Shown here: positions 42,182 to 51,092 of the stretch, one piece after another
Layout: every line of letters begins with the position of its first letter
Numbering within the stretch: position 1 is the stretch's first letter
Notes under the pieces: generated by a model
Seen by the model: only the letters and a program-made list of their open reading frames with translations
What the model was told of the DNA's origin: nothing
Databases searched by the model: none
Translations under genes and position numbers: made by a program
From: Ferrovibrio sp046294345
GTDB taxonomy: Bacteria; Pseudomonadota; Alphaproteobacteria; Ferrovibrionales; Ferrovibrionaceae
NCBI GenBank assembly: GCA_046294345.1
Contig: JBKBJT010000013.1
Span: 1-64,000 of the forward strand
Direction: 5' to 3'
DNA length: 64,000 nt

Positions 42182-42994
42182 ATGTCCGTCAGCACCGCCG
42201 TCATCCATGATCATCCGATCCATCCGCCGAAGCCGGGCCTGAAGACCTCGCTCGGGCGCATGCTGGTCTACGCCCTGATCGGCGCGATGATCATCTGGTC
42301 CTACCAGGGCGCCGAGATCGCGCCGATGAAGCTGGTCGCCGATGCCGGCAACATGGCGACGTTCCTCGCCGATTTTTTCCCGCCGGATTTCACCGAGTGG
42401 CGTTATTACCTCGACGAACTGATCGTCACGTTGCACATCGCTATCTGGGGCACGTTGCTGGCTGTCGTGTTCGCCGTGCCGTTCGGCCTGCTGGCCTCGG
42501 CCAATATCACCCCGCCCTGGATCCACCAGCCGGTGCGCCGCCTGATGGATGCCTGCCGCGCCATCAACGAGATGGTCTTCGCCATGCTGTTTGTGGTTGC
42601 CGTCGGCCTGGGGCCGTTTGCCGGCGCGCTGGCGCTGTTCGTGCATACCACCGGCATTCTGGCCAAGCTGTTTTCCGAAGCCGTGGAGGCCATCGACCCG
42701 CAGCCGGTGGAAGGCATCCGCGCCACCGGTGCCAATGCGCTGGAAGAAATCGTCTACGGCGTGATCCCCCAGGTGATGCCGCTCTGGGTGTCGTATTCGC
42801 TCTATCGTTTCGAATCCAACCTGCGCTCGGCCTCGGTGGTCGGCATGGTCGGCGCCGGCGGCATCGGCGTGGTGCTGTGGGAAGTGATCCGCGGCTTCCA
42901 GTTCGCCCAGACCTGCGCGGTGATGATCATGATCATCCTGCTGGTCAGCGCGGTCGACGTGATCTCGGCGCGCATCCGCAAAGTGCTGATCTGA
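42182..42994 (+). CDS. phnE: phosphonate ABC transporter permease
   Basis: A 270-residue inner-membrane permease with about six membrane segments. The EAA-like loop is visible as EAVEAIDPQPVEGIRATGAN and the segment GAGGIGVVLWEVIRGFQ is typical for PhnE. It completes the phnCDE importer. Expression probably depends on reading through the phnD-phnE hairpin. Confidence 0.94.
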   Translation: MSVSTAVIHDHPIHPPKPGLKTSLGRMLVYALIGAMIIWSYQGAEIAPMKLVADAGNMATFLADFFPPDFTEWRYYLDELIVTLHIAIWGTLLAVVFAVPFGLLASANITPPWIHQPVRRLMDACRAINEMVFAMLFVVAVGLGPFAGALALFVHTTGILAKLFSEAVEAIDPQPVEGIRATGANALEEIVYGVIPQVMPLWVSYSLYRFESNLRSASVVGMVGAGGIGVVLWEVIRGFQFAQTCAVMIMIILLVSAVDVISARIRKVLI

Positions 42995-42999
42995 CGTTT

Positions 43000-43023
43000 C
43001 AGTTGCGCAGATCAGTTGCGCAG
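43000..43023. repeat. 13-bp tandem duplication
   Basis: CAGTTGCGCAG occurs twice with a two-base spacer, just after phnE. The second copy covers the last codons and the stop of the small minus-strand gene. Confidence 0.6.
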
Positions 43024-43206
43024 GGCCGCCTGCCGGTGCTGCTCGATCTTGTCGGCACGCCAATAGGTGGCCCGACGGCGGCTGTACTGGATCGGCACGA
43101 CATTGTCGGGGGTGGCGTCGTCGTCCCGACGGTTGGCACCAAAGCGGTCGCGCACCCTGGTCAGGGCTTCCTGGGTGATGCAGAGCAGCAATGTGTTGGT
43201 CAGCAT
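43012..43206 (-). CDS. small hypothetical protein
   Basis: A 64-residue basic protein with a mildly hydrophobic N-terminus (MLTNTLLLCITQEALTRV) and an Arg-rich second half. No domain is recognised. It is supported by a good ribosome site (GGGAGG, five bases before the ATG) and by filling the gap between phnE and the next gene. It could be a small DNA- or membrane-associated protein. Confidence 0.5.
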   Translation of the reverse strand: MLTNTLLLCITQEALTRVRDRFGANRRDDDATPDNVVPIQYSRRRATYWRADKIEQHRQAALRN

Positions 43207-43278
43207 GGATGCCTCCCTTGCGATGAGTTGAATACGGCCGGCGTCGTATAATCCTGCGCCGTATAATCCTGCGGCGGC

Positions 43279-43860
43279 TTAGTCGCCGGCCCGCCACAGG
43301 CCGTCAGGCTGGCGACAGGCGGTTCCGTAATTCTGCCGGTCCTCGCCATCGCGGCTGGCGACAGCGCGGTAGTCGCGACAGAACAATCCGTTCCGCTCAA
43401 AAGTCGCCAGCGGCGTCAGCGCGAAGGCCAGGCCGTCATGGCCGGCGCCATACCAGCGGATGGTCTGCCGGTCCGGCGCGAATTCCAGCACGCGGCTCAC
43501 GCAGCCCAGATCGATGGCATCCATGCTGCGGCCCGGCGCGAGGCTGCCGATCTGGGCCGCGATCTGACGCCGCGACATGTCGCGGGCGACCAGGCGGCGG
43601 TCGCAGGTGCCGCGGTCGATGCCATAGACCGCAGAATAGACGGCATAGGGTGCGGCGCTTGGCGCCCGCAGCATGCTGCCCTGGCTTGAACCCGCCGCCG
43701 GCGCACCTGCCACGGAAGAGTTATGGATCAGCGGATCGGCCATCGCCGCCCCGGATAACACCGAGGCGACGATGGCAGCGGCCAGGCCGAGGGTGGGTCG
43801 GCGACCAGGCCACGGCGCGACAGTGGAGGGGGTGCTCCACCGTGGGGTTGAGGCAGGCAT
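43279..43860 (-). CDS. exported surface-antigen-like protein
   Basis: A 193-residue protein with an N-terminal basic region and hydrophobic signal (GLAAAIVASVLSGAAMA, about residues 25-41). The C-terminal segment NGLFCRDYRAVASRDGEDRQ followed by YGTACRQPDGLW resembles the C-terminal domain of the rickettsial 17-kDa antigen/RT0821-type outer-membrane proteins, with two conserved cysteines. The glycine-zipper half of that family is encoded separately by the adjacent upstream-located gene at 43891. Its role is probably envelope structure. Confidence 0.72.
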   Translation of the reverse strand: MPASTPRWSTPSTVAPWPGRRPTLGLAAAIVASVLSGAAMADPLIHNSSVAGAPAAGSSQGSMLRAPSAAPYAVYSAVYGIDRGTCDRRLVARDMSRRQIAAQIGSLAPGRSMDAIDLGCVSRVLEFAPDRQTIRWYGAGHDGLAFALTPLATFERNGLFCRDYRAVASRDGEDRQNYGTACRQPDGLWRAGD

Positions 43861-43890
43861 GACGCGCCGCTCCGCTAAACCGTGAAACTG

Positions 43891-44148
43891 CTACTTCTTC
43901 TTGCCCTTTTCCGACTCGTGATAGAGCAGGCCGCCGGCCGTGCCGGCCGCGGCGCCGATCAGGGCGCCGGTTACCGTGCTGCCGGTGATGGCGCCGATCA
44001 CCGCGCCGCCGGCTGCGCCAAGGGCGCCGCCGGACAGGGCCCGCTGCTGCTGGTCGTTCATGCCATTGCAGCCTGCGGCGACCAGGCCGACCAGGGCGAG
44101 GGCCGAAAGCCTGGTCGCGATCCGGGGGGCGGTCGTGCGGTTGATCAT
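43891..44148 (-). CDS. glycine-zipper lipoprotein
   Basis: An 85-residue lipoprotein: signal with lipobox (LVAAGC, Cys near residue 28), then a glycine-zipper membrane hairpin (GGALGAAGGAVIGAITGSTV and ALIGAAAGTAGGLLY) and a lysine-rich end. It resembles the N-terminal half of 17-kDa surface antigens and osmotically inducible lipoproteins. The ATG ending at 44148 with AAGGAG upstream is clear. It is 30 bp upstream of the antigen-like gene and likely co-transcribed. Confidence 0.85.
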   Translation of the reverse strand: MINRTTAPRIATRLSALALVGLVAAGCNGMNDQQQRALSGGALGAAGGAVIGAITGSTVTGALIGAAAGTAGGLLYHESEKGKKK

Positions 44149-44461
44149 GACGCTCTCCTTTATTCTTCTGTTCTTCGTGCGCGCGGGACTGCCCGGTGAT
44201 TCTGGCTTAGGAAGTCTGGGAAGGCCGGGAGGCCCGTGCTCGGAGGCAAGGATTGGCAATTCCGAAGTATTCGGCAATGAATATTTGGCTCGACCCCGAG
44301 TTTGTTCTGGGAATCACAAGTATATCTTCATTATGTCACAAGTTTATCGCAGGAATTACTATTGTGTTTACAAGCATGATGCCTGTAGTTGTCTAAGAGA
44401 ATTCCGAAATCGCGACTCTGATGGCTTCCCCCCTTCATCCGGCTTGCGTATCGTCCCCGCT
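44149..44461. other. AT-rich intergenic stretch
   Basis: A 313-bp divergent region. Positions about 44250-44410 are much richer in A and T than the rest of the window, with imperfect inverted repeats around AATTCCGAAGTATTCGG. It probably holds the promoters of both flanking lipoprotein genes. I find no convincing small gene. Confidence 0.5.
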
Positions 44462-44953
44462 ATGTCGATTCGCTCCCGCCCGTTTTTTCCCGCCGTGGTT
44501 CCGCTCGTGATGCTCGCGCTCGCGCTGACGGCCTGCGACACCTTTATGCCCGCGCGGCAGCCTGCGGCTCCGCCGCCGGCGCCGCCCACGGATGCGCCGG
44601 GCACGGAGTCGACCGCCACGCCCCCGCCGCGGCCGGTGCCGCGTCCGGCGCGCAAGCCCGCGGTCGGGCAACCCGCTGCCGCGCCTGGGCAAACCCAGCC
44701 GCCCCCCGTCATCGGCATGAACCGCGAGGCGCTGCGGCAGCATTTCGGCGAACCGACGCAGGAGCGCGCCGCGCCGCCGGCCCGCGTGCTGGAATTCGGC
44801 CAGGGCGATTGCCGGCTGGCGGTCTATCTGTATCTCGATACGGCACGGAACGATTTCTATGCCCTGCAATACGAGGTGAACGGCGCCGCGCCGACGGGGC
44901 CCGATGCCGACCTCTGCCTCGCGAGGATCGCGCGCGATGCCGAACGCCGCTGA
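44462..44953 (+). CDS. small proline-rich lipoprotein, SmpA/BamE-like end
   Basis: A 163-residue lipoprotein: lipobox LALTAC near residue 25, a proline/alanine linker of about 50 residues (for example PPPRPVPRPARKP), and a C-terminal domain starting GMNREALRQHFGEPTQERA that resembles the SmpA/OmlA/BamE fold. Two cysteines (GDCRLAV, DLCLAR) may form a disulfide. It overlaps the response-regulator start by 17 bases, so it is co-expressed with the two-component pair and may be an envelope sensor accessory. Confidence 0.75.
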   Translation: MSIRSRPFFPAVVPLVMLALALTACDTFMPARQPAAPPPAPPTDAPGTESTATPPPRPVPRPARKPAVGQPAAAPGQTQPPPVIGMNREALRQHFGEPTQERAAPPARVLEFGQGDCRLAVYLYLDTARNDFYALQYEVNGAAPTGPDADLCLARIARDAERR

Positions 44954-45662
44954 AACCCTGCTGATCGCGGTCGTCGACGACGATGCGCTGTTCCGCGATA
45001 CCGTCTCGGCCAATCTGAGCGAGGCGGGCTATCGCGTCGTCGAATTCAACGGCGGTCAGGCGGCGCTGGACTGGTTCGCGCAGGGCAACCGCGCCGCCGC
45101 CATGCTGCTGGACTGGCAGATGCCCGAGCTGGACGGTCCGGCCACGCTGGAGCAGCTGCGCGCCGCCGGCCATGCCCTGCCGGTGATCTTCCTCACCGGC
45201 TTGAACCAGCCGATCTTCGAAGAAAAGGGTTTGAAGCTCGGTGCGGTCGATTTCGTCGACAAGGCGAAAAGCTTCGCCATCATCCTGCAGCGTCTGCGCA
45301 TCGCGCTCGGCGCCAAGATGCCGATTGCCGGCGACGCCGCGATGCCGGTGGGCGGCGGCGGCCTGCTGCTCGATGTGGCCAGTGCGCGCGTGACCTGGAA
45401 TGGTACCCAGGTCGACCTCACCCATGGCGAGTTCAAGGTGGTGCAGCTGCTGGCGCAGCGGATCGGCCGCGATGTCGGGTATCGCGAGATTTACGACGTG
45501 GTGCGCGGCGTGGGCTTCGAAGCCGGCCAAGGGCCGGACGGCTATCGCGCCAATGTGCGCGCCATGGTGAAACGCATCCGGCAGAAATTCCGCGACATCG
45601 ACGCGGAATTCGACGCCATCGAGACCTATCCCGGTTTCGGCTATCGCTGGCGCCATGCCTGA
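44937..45662 (+). CDS. response regulator, ChvI-like
   Basis: A 241-residue OmpR-family regulator. The receiver domain has the acidic triad VVDDDALFRD, phosphorylation site Asp59 (LLDWQMPELDG), a switch Thr in FLTG and Lys in FVDKAKSF, the last segment typical of ChvI. The C-terminal winged helix spans about 145-235. I start at the ATG at 44937 with GAGGA upstream. It overlaps the kinase gene by eight bases, so the pair is translated together. Confidence 0.9.
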   Translation: MPNAAETLLIAVVDDDALFRDTVSANLSEAGYRVVEFNGGQAALDWFAQGNRAAAMLLDWQMPELDGPATLEQLRAAGHALPVIFLTGLNQPIFEEKGLKLGAVDFVDKAKSFAIILQRLRIALGAKMPIAGDAAMPVGGGGLLLDVASARVTWNGTQVDLTHGEFKVVQLLAQRIGRDVGYREIYDVVRGVGFEAGQGPDGYRANVRAMVKRIRQKFRDIDAEFDAIETYPGFGYRWRHA

Positions 45663-47151
45663 CCAGGGACGCAGGCCGCACCGCATCTGGCGCTCGCTGA
45701 CCTTCCGCGGCCTCATCGTTCTCGCGCTTTTTGCCGCCCTGCCGGCTTTTCTTTATGTCACCTTCCGCCAGGCCGATCAGGACCGTCAGCACCTGCTGCT
45801 GGAAAGCATCCGGGTGAAGGGCCTCACCGTCGGTCGCGTGCTGGAGGAACGGCTGCAGCGGGCCGACCAGATTCCGCTCTTCCGTCTGGGCGAGGAACTG
45901 GCGCGCTTCCAGACCGAGGGCGTCAGCCTGCGCCTGCTGTTCCGCCCACATGACGGCCCGGCCGATGCGGGTTTCCTCTATGTGGCCTCCGCGCCGGCGG
46001 TGATGCCGGCCGACCTGGAATACGAACGCCAGCATCTGGCGGCGGCCGGCGTGCTGGCGCAGCTGGAGGCGACCTGCAGCGGCGACCTGCCGCTGGCCCT
46101 GCGGGTGGACCGCGCCGATGGCCAGGCCGAACTGATCACCTCGATCACGCCGGTGCGCACGGCGCGCGGCTGCTGGGCCCTGGTGATTTCCAGCGACCTT
46201 GCGGCGCCGGCGGAACGGCGCTTGGGCAAACCCTACTGGCAGGCGCCGGAAGTGCAGATCGCGGCGGCGATCTATCTGATCTTCGCCGGCATCGTGCTGC
46301 TGATCGCCTTCGACCTGGCCCGTGGCCTGCGGCGTTTCGCTGCCACGGCGCGCGGCGTGGCCGAACGCCGCATCGAGGGGCGCTTCGCTCAGCGCAACCG
46401 CATTCCCGAACTCGATGGCGTGGCCCGCGCCTTCGACCGCATGGAAGACGGCCTGCGCGCCACCGCCGGCGAACTGCGCCTGGCGGCGGAAGAAAGTGCC
46501 CATGCCTTCAAGACGCCGCTGGGCACGATCCGCCAGGCCATGGTGCCGCTGCGTACCCGCGTGACCGCCGAGGATGCGCGCAGCCAGCAGGCCCTACAGG
46601 CCATCGACGGCGCGCTGGAGCGGCTGGACGGCCTGGTGCGGGCGGCCCGCAATCTCGACGATGCCGTGGCCGACCGGCTGGATCCGCCGCGCGAGCGCGT
46701 GGAGCTGAATGCCCTGATCGAGGATGTGGTCGATGCCCATGCCTCCGACGCGGCCGCGCGCAATGTCACGTTGCGCGTGGCGGCCGGCAGCGAGGCTTCG
46801 GCGCCGATGGGCGGGCGGCTGATCGCGGCGGCGCTCGACCAGGTGATCGAGAATGCGCTCAGCTATGCGCCGGCGGGCAGCGTGGTGACGGTGACCCTGC
46901 ATCGCGGCACAAGGCGCGTGCTGATCGTGGTGGCCGATACCGGGCCTGGCGTGGATCCGGCGCTGCTGCCGCATATCTTCCAGCGCCACACCTCGTTCCG
47001 CGACGATGGCCGGCATGACGACAGGCTGCCCAATTTCGGCCTCGGTCTCTGGGTGGCCAAACGCAACATGGAGGCAGTCGGCGGTGCCATCGAGGCGGCG
47101 AACCGCCCCGGCGGCGGCTTCATCGTCACGCTCAGCCTGCCGCTCGACTGA
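45655..47151 (+). CDS. sensor histidine kinase, ChvG-like
   Basis: A 498-residue membrane kinase: one membrane segment near residues 18-38, a periplasmic sensor region to about 200, a second segment at about 203-222, HAMP, the H-box with His283 (ESAHAFKTPLGTIRQ) and a full ATP-binding domain (N-box QVIENALSYAPAG, G1 DTGPGVDPALL, G2 FGLGLWVAKR). With the preceding gene it forms a two-component system similar to ChvGI, which senses envelope or acid stress in alphaproteobacteria. Confidence 0.9.
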   Translation: MPDQGRRPHRIWRSLTFRGLIVLALFAALPAFLYVTFRQADQDRQHLLLESIRVKGLTVGRVLEERLQRADQIPLFRLGEELARFQTEGVSLRLLFRPHDGPADAGFLYVASAPAVMPADLEYERQHLAAAGVLAQLEATCSGDLPLALRVDRADGQAELITSITPVRTARGCWALVISSDLAAPAERRLGKPYWQAPEVQIAAAIYLIFAGIVLLIAFDLARGLRRFAATARGVAERRIEGRFAQRNRIPELDGVARAFDRMEDGLRATAGELRLAAEESAHAFKTPLGTIRQAMVPLRTRVTAEDARSQQALQAIDGALERLDGLVRAARNLDDAVADRLDPPRERVELNALIEDVVDAHASDAAARNVTLRVAAGSEASAPMGGRLIAAALDQVIENALSYAPAGSVVTVTLHRGTRRVLIVVADTGPGVDPALLPHIFQRHTSFRDDGRHDDRLPNFGLGLWVAKRNMEAVGGAIEAANRPGGGFIVTLSLPLD

Positions 47152-47160
47152 AGCCCTGCT

Positions 47161-47733
47161 CTACAGCACCATGCTGTCGCTCTGATGCCGGCGCCAGGCG
47201 AAGGCCAGCAGGCCACCGCCCAGCAGCAGCGCGACGATGCCGATCATCCAGGTGGCCGCCACCGCCACGGCGCTGGGGAAGAACAGCAGCAGCAGGCCGA
47301 TGACGATCAGCAGGATGCCGCCCTTGCTGACCGGCCAGTCGGGACCGACCTGGCGGCGCATGCGCAGGCTGCCGGCGATGGCCATGATGCCGAACAGGAT
47401 GATCCAGGCCGCCAGCAGGTAGATCATCAGCGTGACGGCCGCCTCCGGCCACAGCACGCAGAGCAGGCCGAGCAGCAGCCCACTGATACCGGTGAGCATC
47501 TGGAAGCCGCGCGCCGGATCGGCGCTGTCGCGGCGCAGGGCCAGCATCAGGGTGATGGTGCCGTCCACCAGGGCATAGGCGCCGAAGATGATCACCAGCA
47601 CGGCCAGGCTGATGCCGGGCCAGAAGATCGCGATCAGGCCGAACAGCAGGGCGGCGATGCCGCGCAGCACGATCAGCCACCACAGGCGGCGCGGCATCGG
47701 GGCGAAACGGCCCGGCGGCATGCGTTCGACCAT
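47161..47733 (-). CDS. HdeD-family membrane protein
   Basis: A 190-residue protein with six hydrophobic segments (LIVLRGIAALLFGLIAIFWP first) of the DUF308/HdeD family, linked to acid and general stress in other bacteria. The N-terminus is short and polar. It converges on the histidine kinase gene nine bases away and is divergent from adenosine deaminase. Confidence 0.88.
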   Translation of the reverse strand: MVERMPPGRFAPMPRRLWWLIVLRGIAALLFGLIAIFWPGISLAVLVIIFGAYALVDGTITLMLALRRDSADPARGFQMLTGISGLLLGLLCVLWPEAAVTLMIYLLAAWIILFGIMAIAGSLRMRRQVGPDWPVSKGGILLIVIGLLLLFFPSAVAVAATWMIGIVALLLGGGLLAFAWRRHQSDSMVL

Positions 47734-47818
47734 CGTTTCCTCGTGGGTTGCTCCGGGGGACAGTATAACCCTGCCGGTCGCGATTGTCGCCTGCGCGGCG
47801 GCGCGCTAGGCTTGCAAC

Positions 47819-48829
47819 ATGAGCGACCTGACCGCCTTCATCGAAGGCCTGCCCAAGGCCGAACTGCATGTGCATATCGAGGGCACGTTCGAGCCCGAGC
47901 TGATGTATGCCCTGGCCCAGCGCAACAAGGTGCCCTTCCGGTATGCGTCGGTGGACGACCTGCGTGCCGCCTACCGGTTCGGCAACCTGCAGGATTTCCT
48001 CGACCTGTATTACCAGGGCATGGGCGTGCTGCAGACCGAACAGGATTTTTATGACCTCGCCATGGCCTATCTGCGCCGGGCGGCGAAGCAGACTGTGCGG
48101 CATGCCGAAATCTTCTTCGATCCGCAGGGCCATACCGACCGCGGTGTGGCCTTCAAAACGGTGATCGATGGCCTGACGCGTGCGCTGGATGACGCGCGGC
48201 GCGAGCTGGGCCTGAGCGCCAGCCTGATCCTGTGTTTCCTGCGGCACCTCGACGAGGAGAGCGCGTTAAAAACACTGGAAGACGCGCAGCCCTGGCGCGA
48301 CCGTTTCATCGGTGTCGGCCTCGATTCATCGGAAAAGGGCCATCCGCCATCGAAATTCCAGCGCGTCTTCGCCAAGGCGCGCGCGCTCGGCCTGCATGCG
48401 GTGGCCCATGCCGGCGAGGAAGGCCCGCCCGAATATGTCTGGGAAGCGCTCGATCTGCTGAAGGTCGAGCGGATCGACCATGGCAACCGCGCACTGGAGG
48501 ATGCGAGGCTCACGGCACGGCTGGCGGAACTCAAAATGCCGCTTACCGTATGCCCGCTCTCCAACCTGAAGCTCTGCGTCGTGCACGACATGAAGGATCA
48601 TCCACTGCGCCGCATGCTGCAGGCTGGGCTGGTGGCGACCTTGAATTCCGACGATCCGGCCTATTTCGGCGGCTATGTGACCGAGAATTATCTCGCCGTG
48701 CAGCAGGCGCTGGATTTGAGCCGCGACGAGATCGTCACGCTGGCCGGCAACGGCTTCCGCGCCGCTTTCCTGGATGATGCGACGAAGCAGCGCCATCTCG
48801 CCGCCTTACAGGCATATTGCGCTAGCTGA
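47819..48829 (+). CDS. add: adenosine deaminase (or adenine deaminase)
   Basis: A 336-residue metal-dependent deaminase of the ADA family. Zinc and catalytic motifs: ELHVHIEGTF near residue 15, AHAGEEGPPE near 200, DHGNRALED, and NSDDPAYFGGY near 278. It converts adenosine (or adenine, since prokaryotic members of this length include adenine deaminases) to inosine or hypoxanthine in purine salvage. It feeds the urate route found about 20 kb away only indirectly. Its end overlaps the convergent LysR gene by eight bases. Confidence 0.88.
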   Translation: MSDLTAFIEGLPKAELHVHIEGTFEPELMYALAQRNKVPFRYASVDDLRAAYRFGNLQDFLDLYYQGMGVLQTEQDFYDLAMAYLRRAAKQTVRHAEIFFDPQGHTDRGVAFKTVIDGLTRALDDARRELGLSASLILCFLRHLDEESALKTLEDAQPWRDRFIGVGLDSSEKGHPPSKFQRVFAKARALGLHAVAHAGEEGPPEYVWEALDLLKVERIDHGNRALEDARLTARLAELKMPLTVCPLSNLKLCVVHDMKDHPLRRMLQAGLVATLNSDDPAYFGGYVTENYLAVQQALDLSRDEIVTLAGNGFRAAFLDDATKQRHLAALQAYCAS

Positions 48830-49727
48830 CCTTCGTCTTCACCGCGCCCACCAGCCAGTCGCGGAAGGCGCGCAGCGCCGGATCGTTGCGCCGCGCCTCC
48901 GGATAGAACAGGCAATAGGCCTGCTTGCTGTGCAGCAATTCGGGAAACGGTGCCACCAGGCTGCCATCGGCCAGTTCCTGTTCGACCAGGAAACGCGGCA
49001 CGATGGCCGCGCCCAGGCCCACCACCGCCGCCTGCACCACCATGGCGAACTGGCCGTAACGCGGCCCCAGCGGCACCGGCGGACAGGCCACGCCGACCAG
49101 CGCGAACCAGTCGGCCCAGGCCGAGGGCCGCGTCGATTGCTGGATCAATGGAATCTTGAACAGGTCTTCCGGTTTCTTGATGCGCTGGCCGGCCAGCAGC
49201 TTTTTCGACAGCACCGGGATCAGGTCTTCCTCGATCAGCTTGTCGACCACGGCGCCGGGCCAGACCGGATCGCCGAACGAGATCGCGGCATCCAGCGGCT
49301 CGGCGGCGAAGTCGAAGCTTTCGATGCGGGTCGGCAGGTTGATGGTGATCTGCGGATGTTTGGCGGCGAAACCCGGCAGGCGCGGGATCAGCCAGCGCGT
49401 GCCGAAGGTAGGCAGGGTTGCGATGTTCAGCGTGGCGTTGCCGCCGCGCGCGGCCATGGTGTTCACCGTGGCGGTGCCGATGCGGCCCAAAGCCTCCTGC
49501 AACTCGCGGGCATAGGCGGCACCGGCCGGCGTCAGCACCACACGCTGGCGGATACGCTCGAACAGGGTGAGGCCGAGGATATCCTCCAGCAGCTGCACGC
49601 GCCGGCTGATCGCCGCCTGGCTGACATTCAGCTCCTTCGAGGCGGCGGTGAAGCTCTCGTGCCGGGCGGCGGCCTCGAAGGCCATCAGGGCGGAAAGCGG
49701 CGGCAGGAAGCGGCGCGACAGGGCCAA
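48822..49727 (-). CDS. gcdR: LysR regulator, GcdR-like
   Basis: A 301-residue LysR regulator: helix-turn-helix LNVSQAAISRRVQLLEDIL at about residues 33-51, effector domain of the GcvA-like branch. It stands divergently to a glutaryl-CoA dehydrogenase gene and a CoA transferase, the standard gcdR-gcdH-gcdG layout for glutarate catabolism. The start is a TTG with a strong GGAGG; that ribosome site sits inside a TGATAA-N7-TTATCA palindrome, which suggests autoregulation. Confidence 0.85.
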   Translation of the reverse strand: MALSRRFLPPLSALMAFEAAARHESFTAASKELNVSQAAISRRVQLLEDILGLTLFERIRQRVVLTPAGAAYARELQEALGRIGTATVNTMAARGGNATLNIATLPTFGTRWLIPRLPGFAAKHPQITINLPTRIESFDFAAEPLDAAISFGDPVWPGAVVDKLIEEDLIPVLSKKLLAGQRIKKPEDLFKIPLIQQSTRPSAWADWFALVGVACPPVPLGPRYGQFAMVVQAAVVGLGAAIVPRFLVEQELADGSLVAPFPELLHSKQAYCLFYPEARRNDPALRAFRDWLVGAVKTKVS

Positions 49728-49729
49728 GG

Positions 49730-49748
49730 TGATAACCTCCGATTATCA
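49730..49748. promoter_or_regulatory. candidate GcdR operator
   Basis: TGATAA-N7-TTATCA, a perfect 6+6 inverted repeat that encloses the GGAGG ribosome site of the TTG start of the LysR gene. Confidence 0.5.
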
Positions 49749-49864
49749 AGTAATAGCGAGAATTCGTTTGCCTGCCAATCGCCGGTCTGACAGCTTGCCG
49801 GGCCAGAGCAAGGGGCCATATCCCCCTGCAAGAGAACCAGAACCACCCGTCCGAGGATATCGCC

Positions 49865-51058
49865 ATGAACGCGCAAGCTCCTGCCGCCAAAGCCGTTTTC
49901 AAGTGGGAAGACCCCTTCAACCTGGAAGCCGAGCTGACCGAGGACGAGCGCCTGATCCGCGATACCGCCCGCGAATACTGCCAGTCCAAGCTGCTGCCGC
50001 GCGTGAAGGAAGCCTTCCGCGAGGAAAAGACCGACCCGGCGATCTTCCGCGAGATGGGGGAACTGGGCCTGCTGGGTTCGATGATCGAGGGTTATGGCTG
50101 CGCCGGCGCCTCCTATGTCGCCTATGGCCTGGTGGCGCGTGAGGTCGAGGCCGTCGATTCCGGCTACCGCTCGATGATGAGCGTGCAGTCCAGCCTGGTG
50201 ATGTATCCGATCTATGCCTATGGCACCGAGGCCCAGCGCGAGAAGTATCTGCCCAAGCTGGCTTCGGGTGAATGGATCGGCTGCTTCGGCCTGACCGAGC
50301 CCGACCACGGCTCCGATCCGGGCGGCATGAAGACCCGCGCCAAGAAGGTGGCCGGCGGTTATGAGCTGACCGGCGCCAAGATGTGGATTTCCAACTCGCC
50401 GCTGGCGCAGGTCTTCGTCGTCTGGGCCAAGACGGAAGATGGCATCATCCGCGGCTTCATCCTCGAGAAGGGCATGAAGGGCCTGTCGGCGCCGAAGATC
50501 AACGGCAAGCTCAGCCTGCGTGCCTCGATCACCGGCGAGATCGTCATGGACGGCGTGTTCGTGCCGGACGAGAACCTGCTGCCCAACGTGCAGGGCCTGA
50601 AGGGGCCTTTCGGCTGCCTGAACAGCGCCCGCTACGGCATCGCCTGGGGCGCCATGGGCGCGGCCGAGGCCTGCTGGCACCAGGCGCGCCAGTATGTGCT
50701 GGACCGCAAGCAGTTCAATCGCCCGCTGGCGGCCAACCAGATCATCCAGCTCAAGCTGGCCAATATGCAGACCGAGATCGCGCTGGGTCTGAACGCCGCC
50801 CTGCGCGTCGGCCGCCTGCGCGATGCCGGCCAGGAAACGCCGGAAATGATCTCGCTGATCAAGCGCAACAATTGCGGCAAGGCCCTGGATATCGCCCGCT
50901 GGGCGCGCGACATGCACGGCGGCAACGGCATCCACGAGGATTATCACGTGATGCGCCACCTGGTGAATCTGGAGACGGTGAACACCTACGAGGGCACGCA
51001 TGACGTCCATGCGCTGATCCTCGGCCGCGCCCAGACCGGCATCCAGGCCTTCTATTAA
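49865..51058 (+). CDS. gcdH: glutaryl-CoA dehydrogenase
   Basis: A 397-residue acyl-CoA dehydrogenase that oxidises and decarboxylates glutaryl-CoA to crotonyl-CoA using FAD. GYRSMMSVQSSLVMYPIYA near residue 100 and the catalytic Glu376 in NTYEGTHDVHALI are hallmarks of GcdH. LTEPDHGSDPGGMKTRAK is the flavin-contact segment. It is 34 bp before the CoA transferase gene. Confidence 0.96.
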   Translation: MNAQAPAAKAVFKWEDPFNLEAELTEDERLIRDTAREYCQSKLLPRVKEAFREEKTDPAIFREMGELGLLGSMIEGYGCAGASYVAYGLVAREVEAVDSGYRSMMSVQSSLVMYPIYAYGTEAQREKYLPKLASGEWIGCFGLTEPDHGSDPGGMKTRAKKVAGGYELTGAKMWISNSPLAQVFVVWAKTEDGIIRGFILEKGMKGLSAPKINGKLSLRASITGEIVMDGVFVPDENLLPNVQGLKGPFGCLNSARYGIAWGAMGAAEACWHQARQYVLDRKQFNRPLAANQIIQLKLANMQTEIALGLNAALRVGRLRDAGQETPEMISLIKRNNCGKALDIARWARDMHGGNGIHEDYHVMRHLVNLETVNTYEGTHDVHALILGRAQTGIQAFY

Positions 51059-51092
51059 GTCCATCGTCACGGTCGGAAACGGAGGCGCCGGC

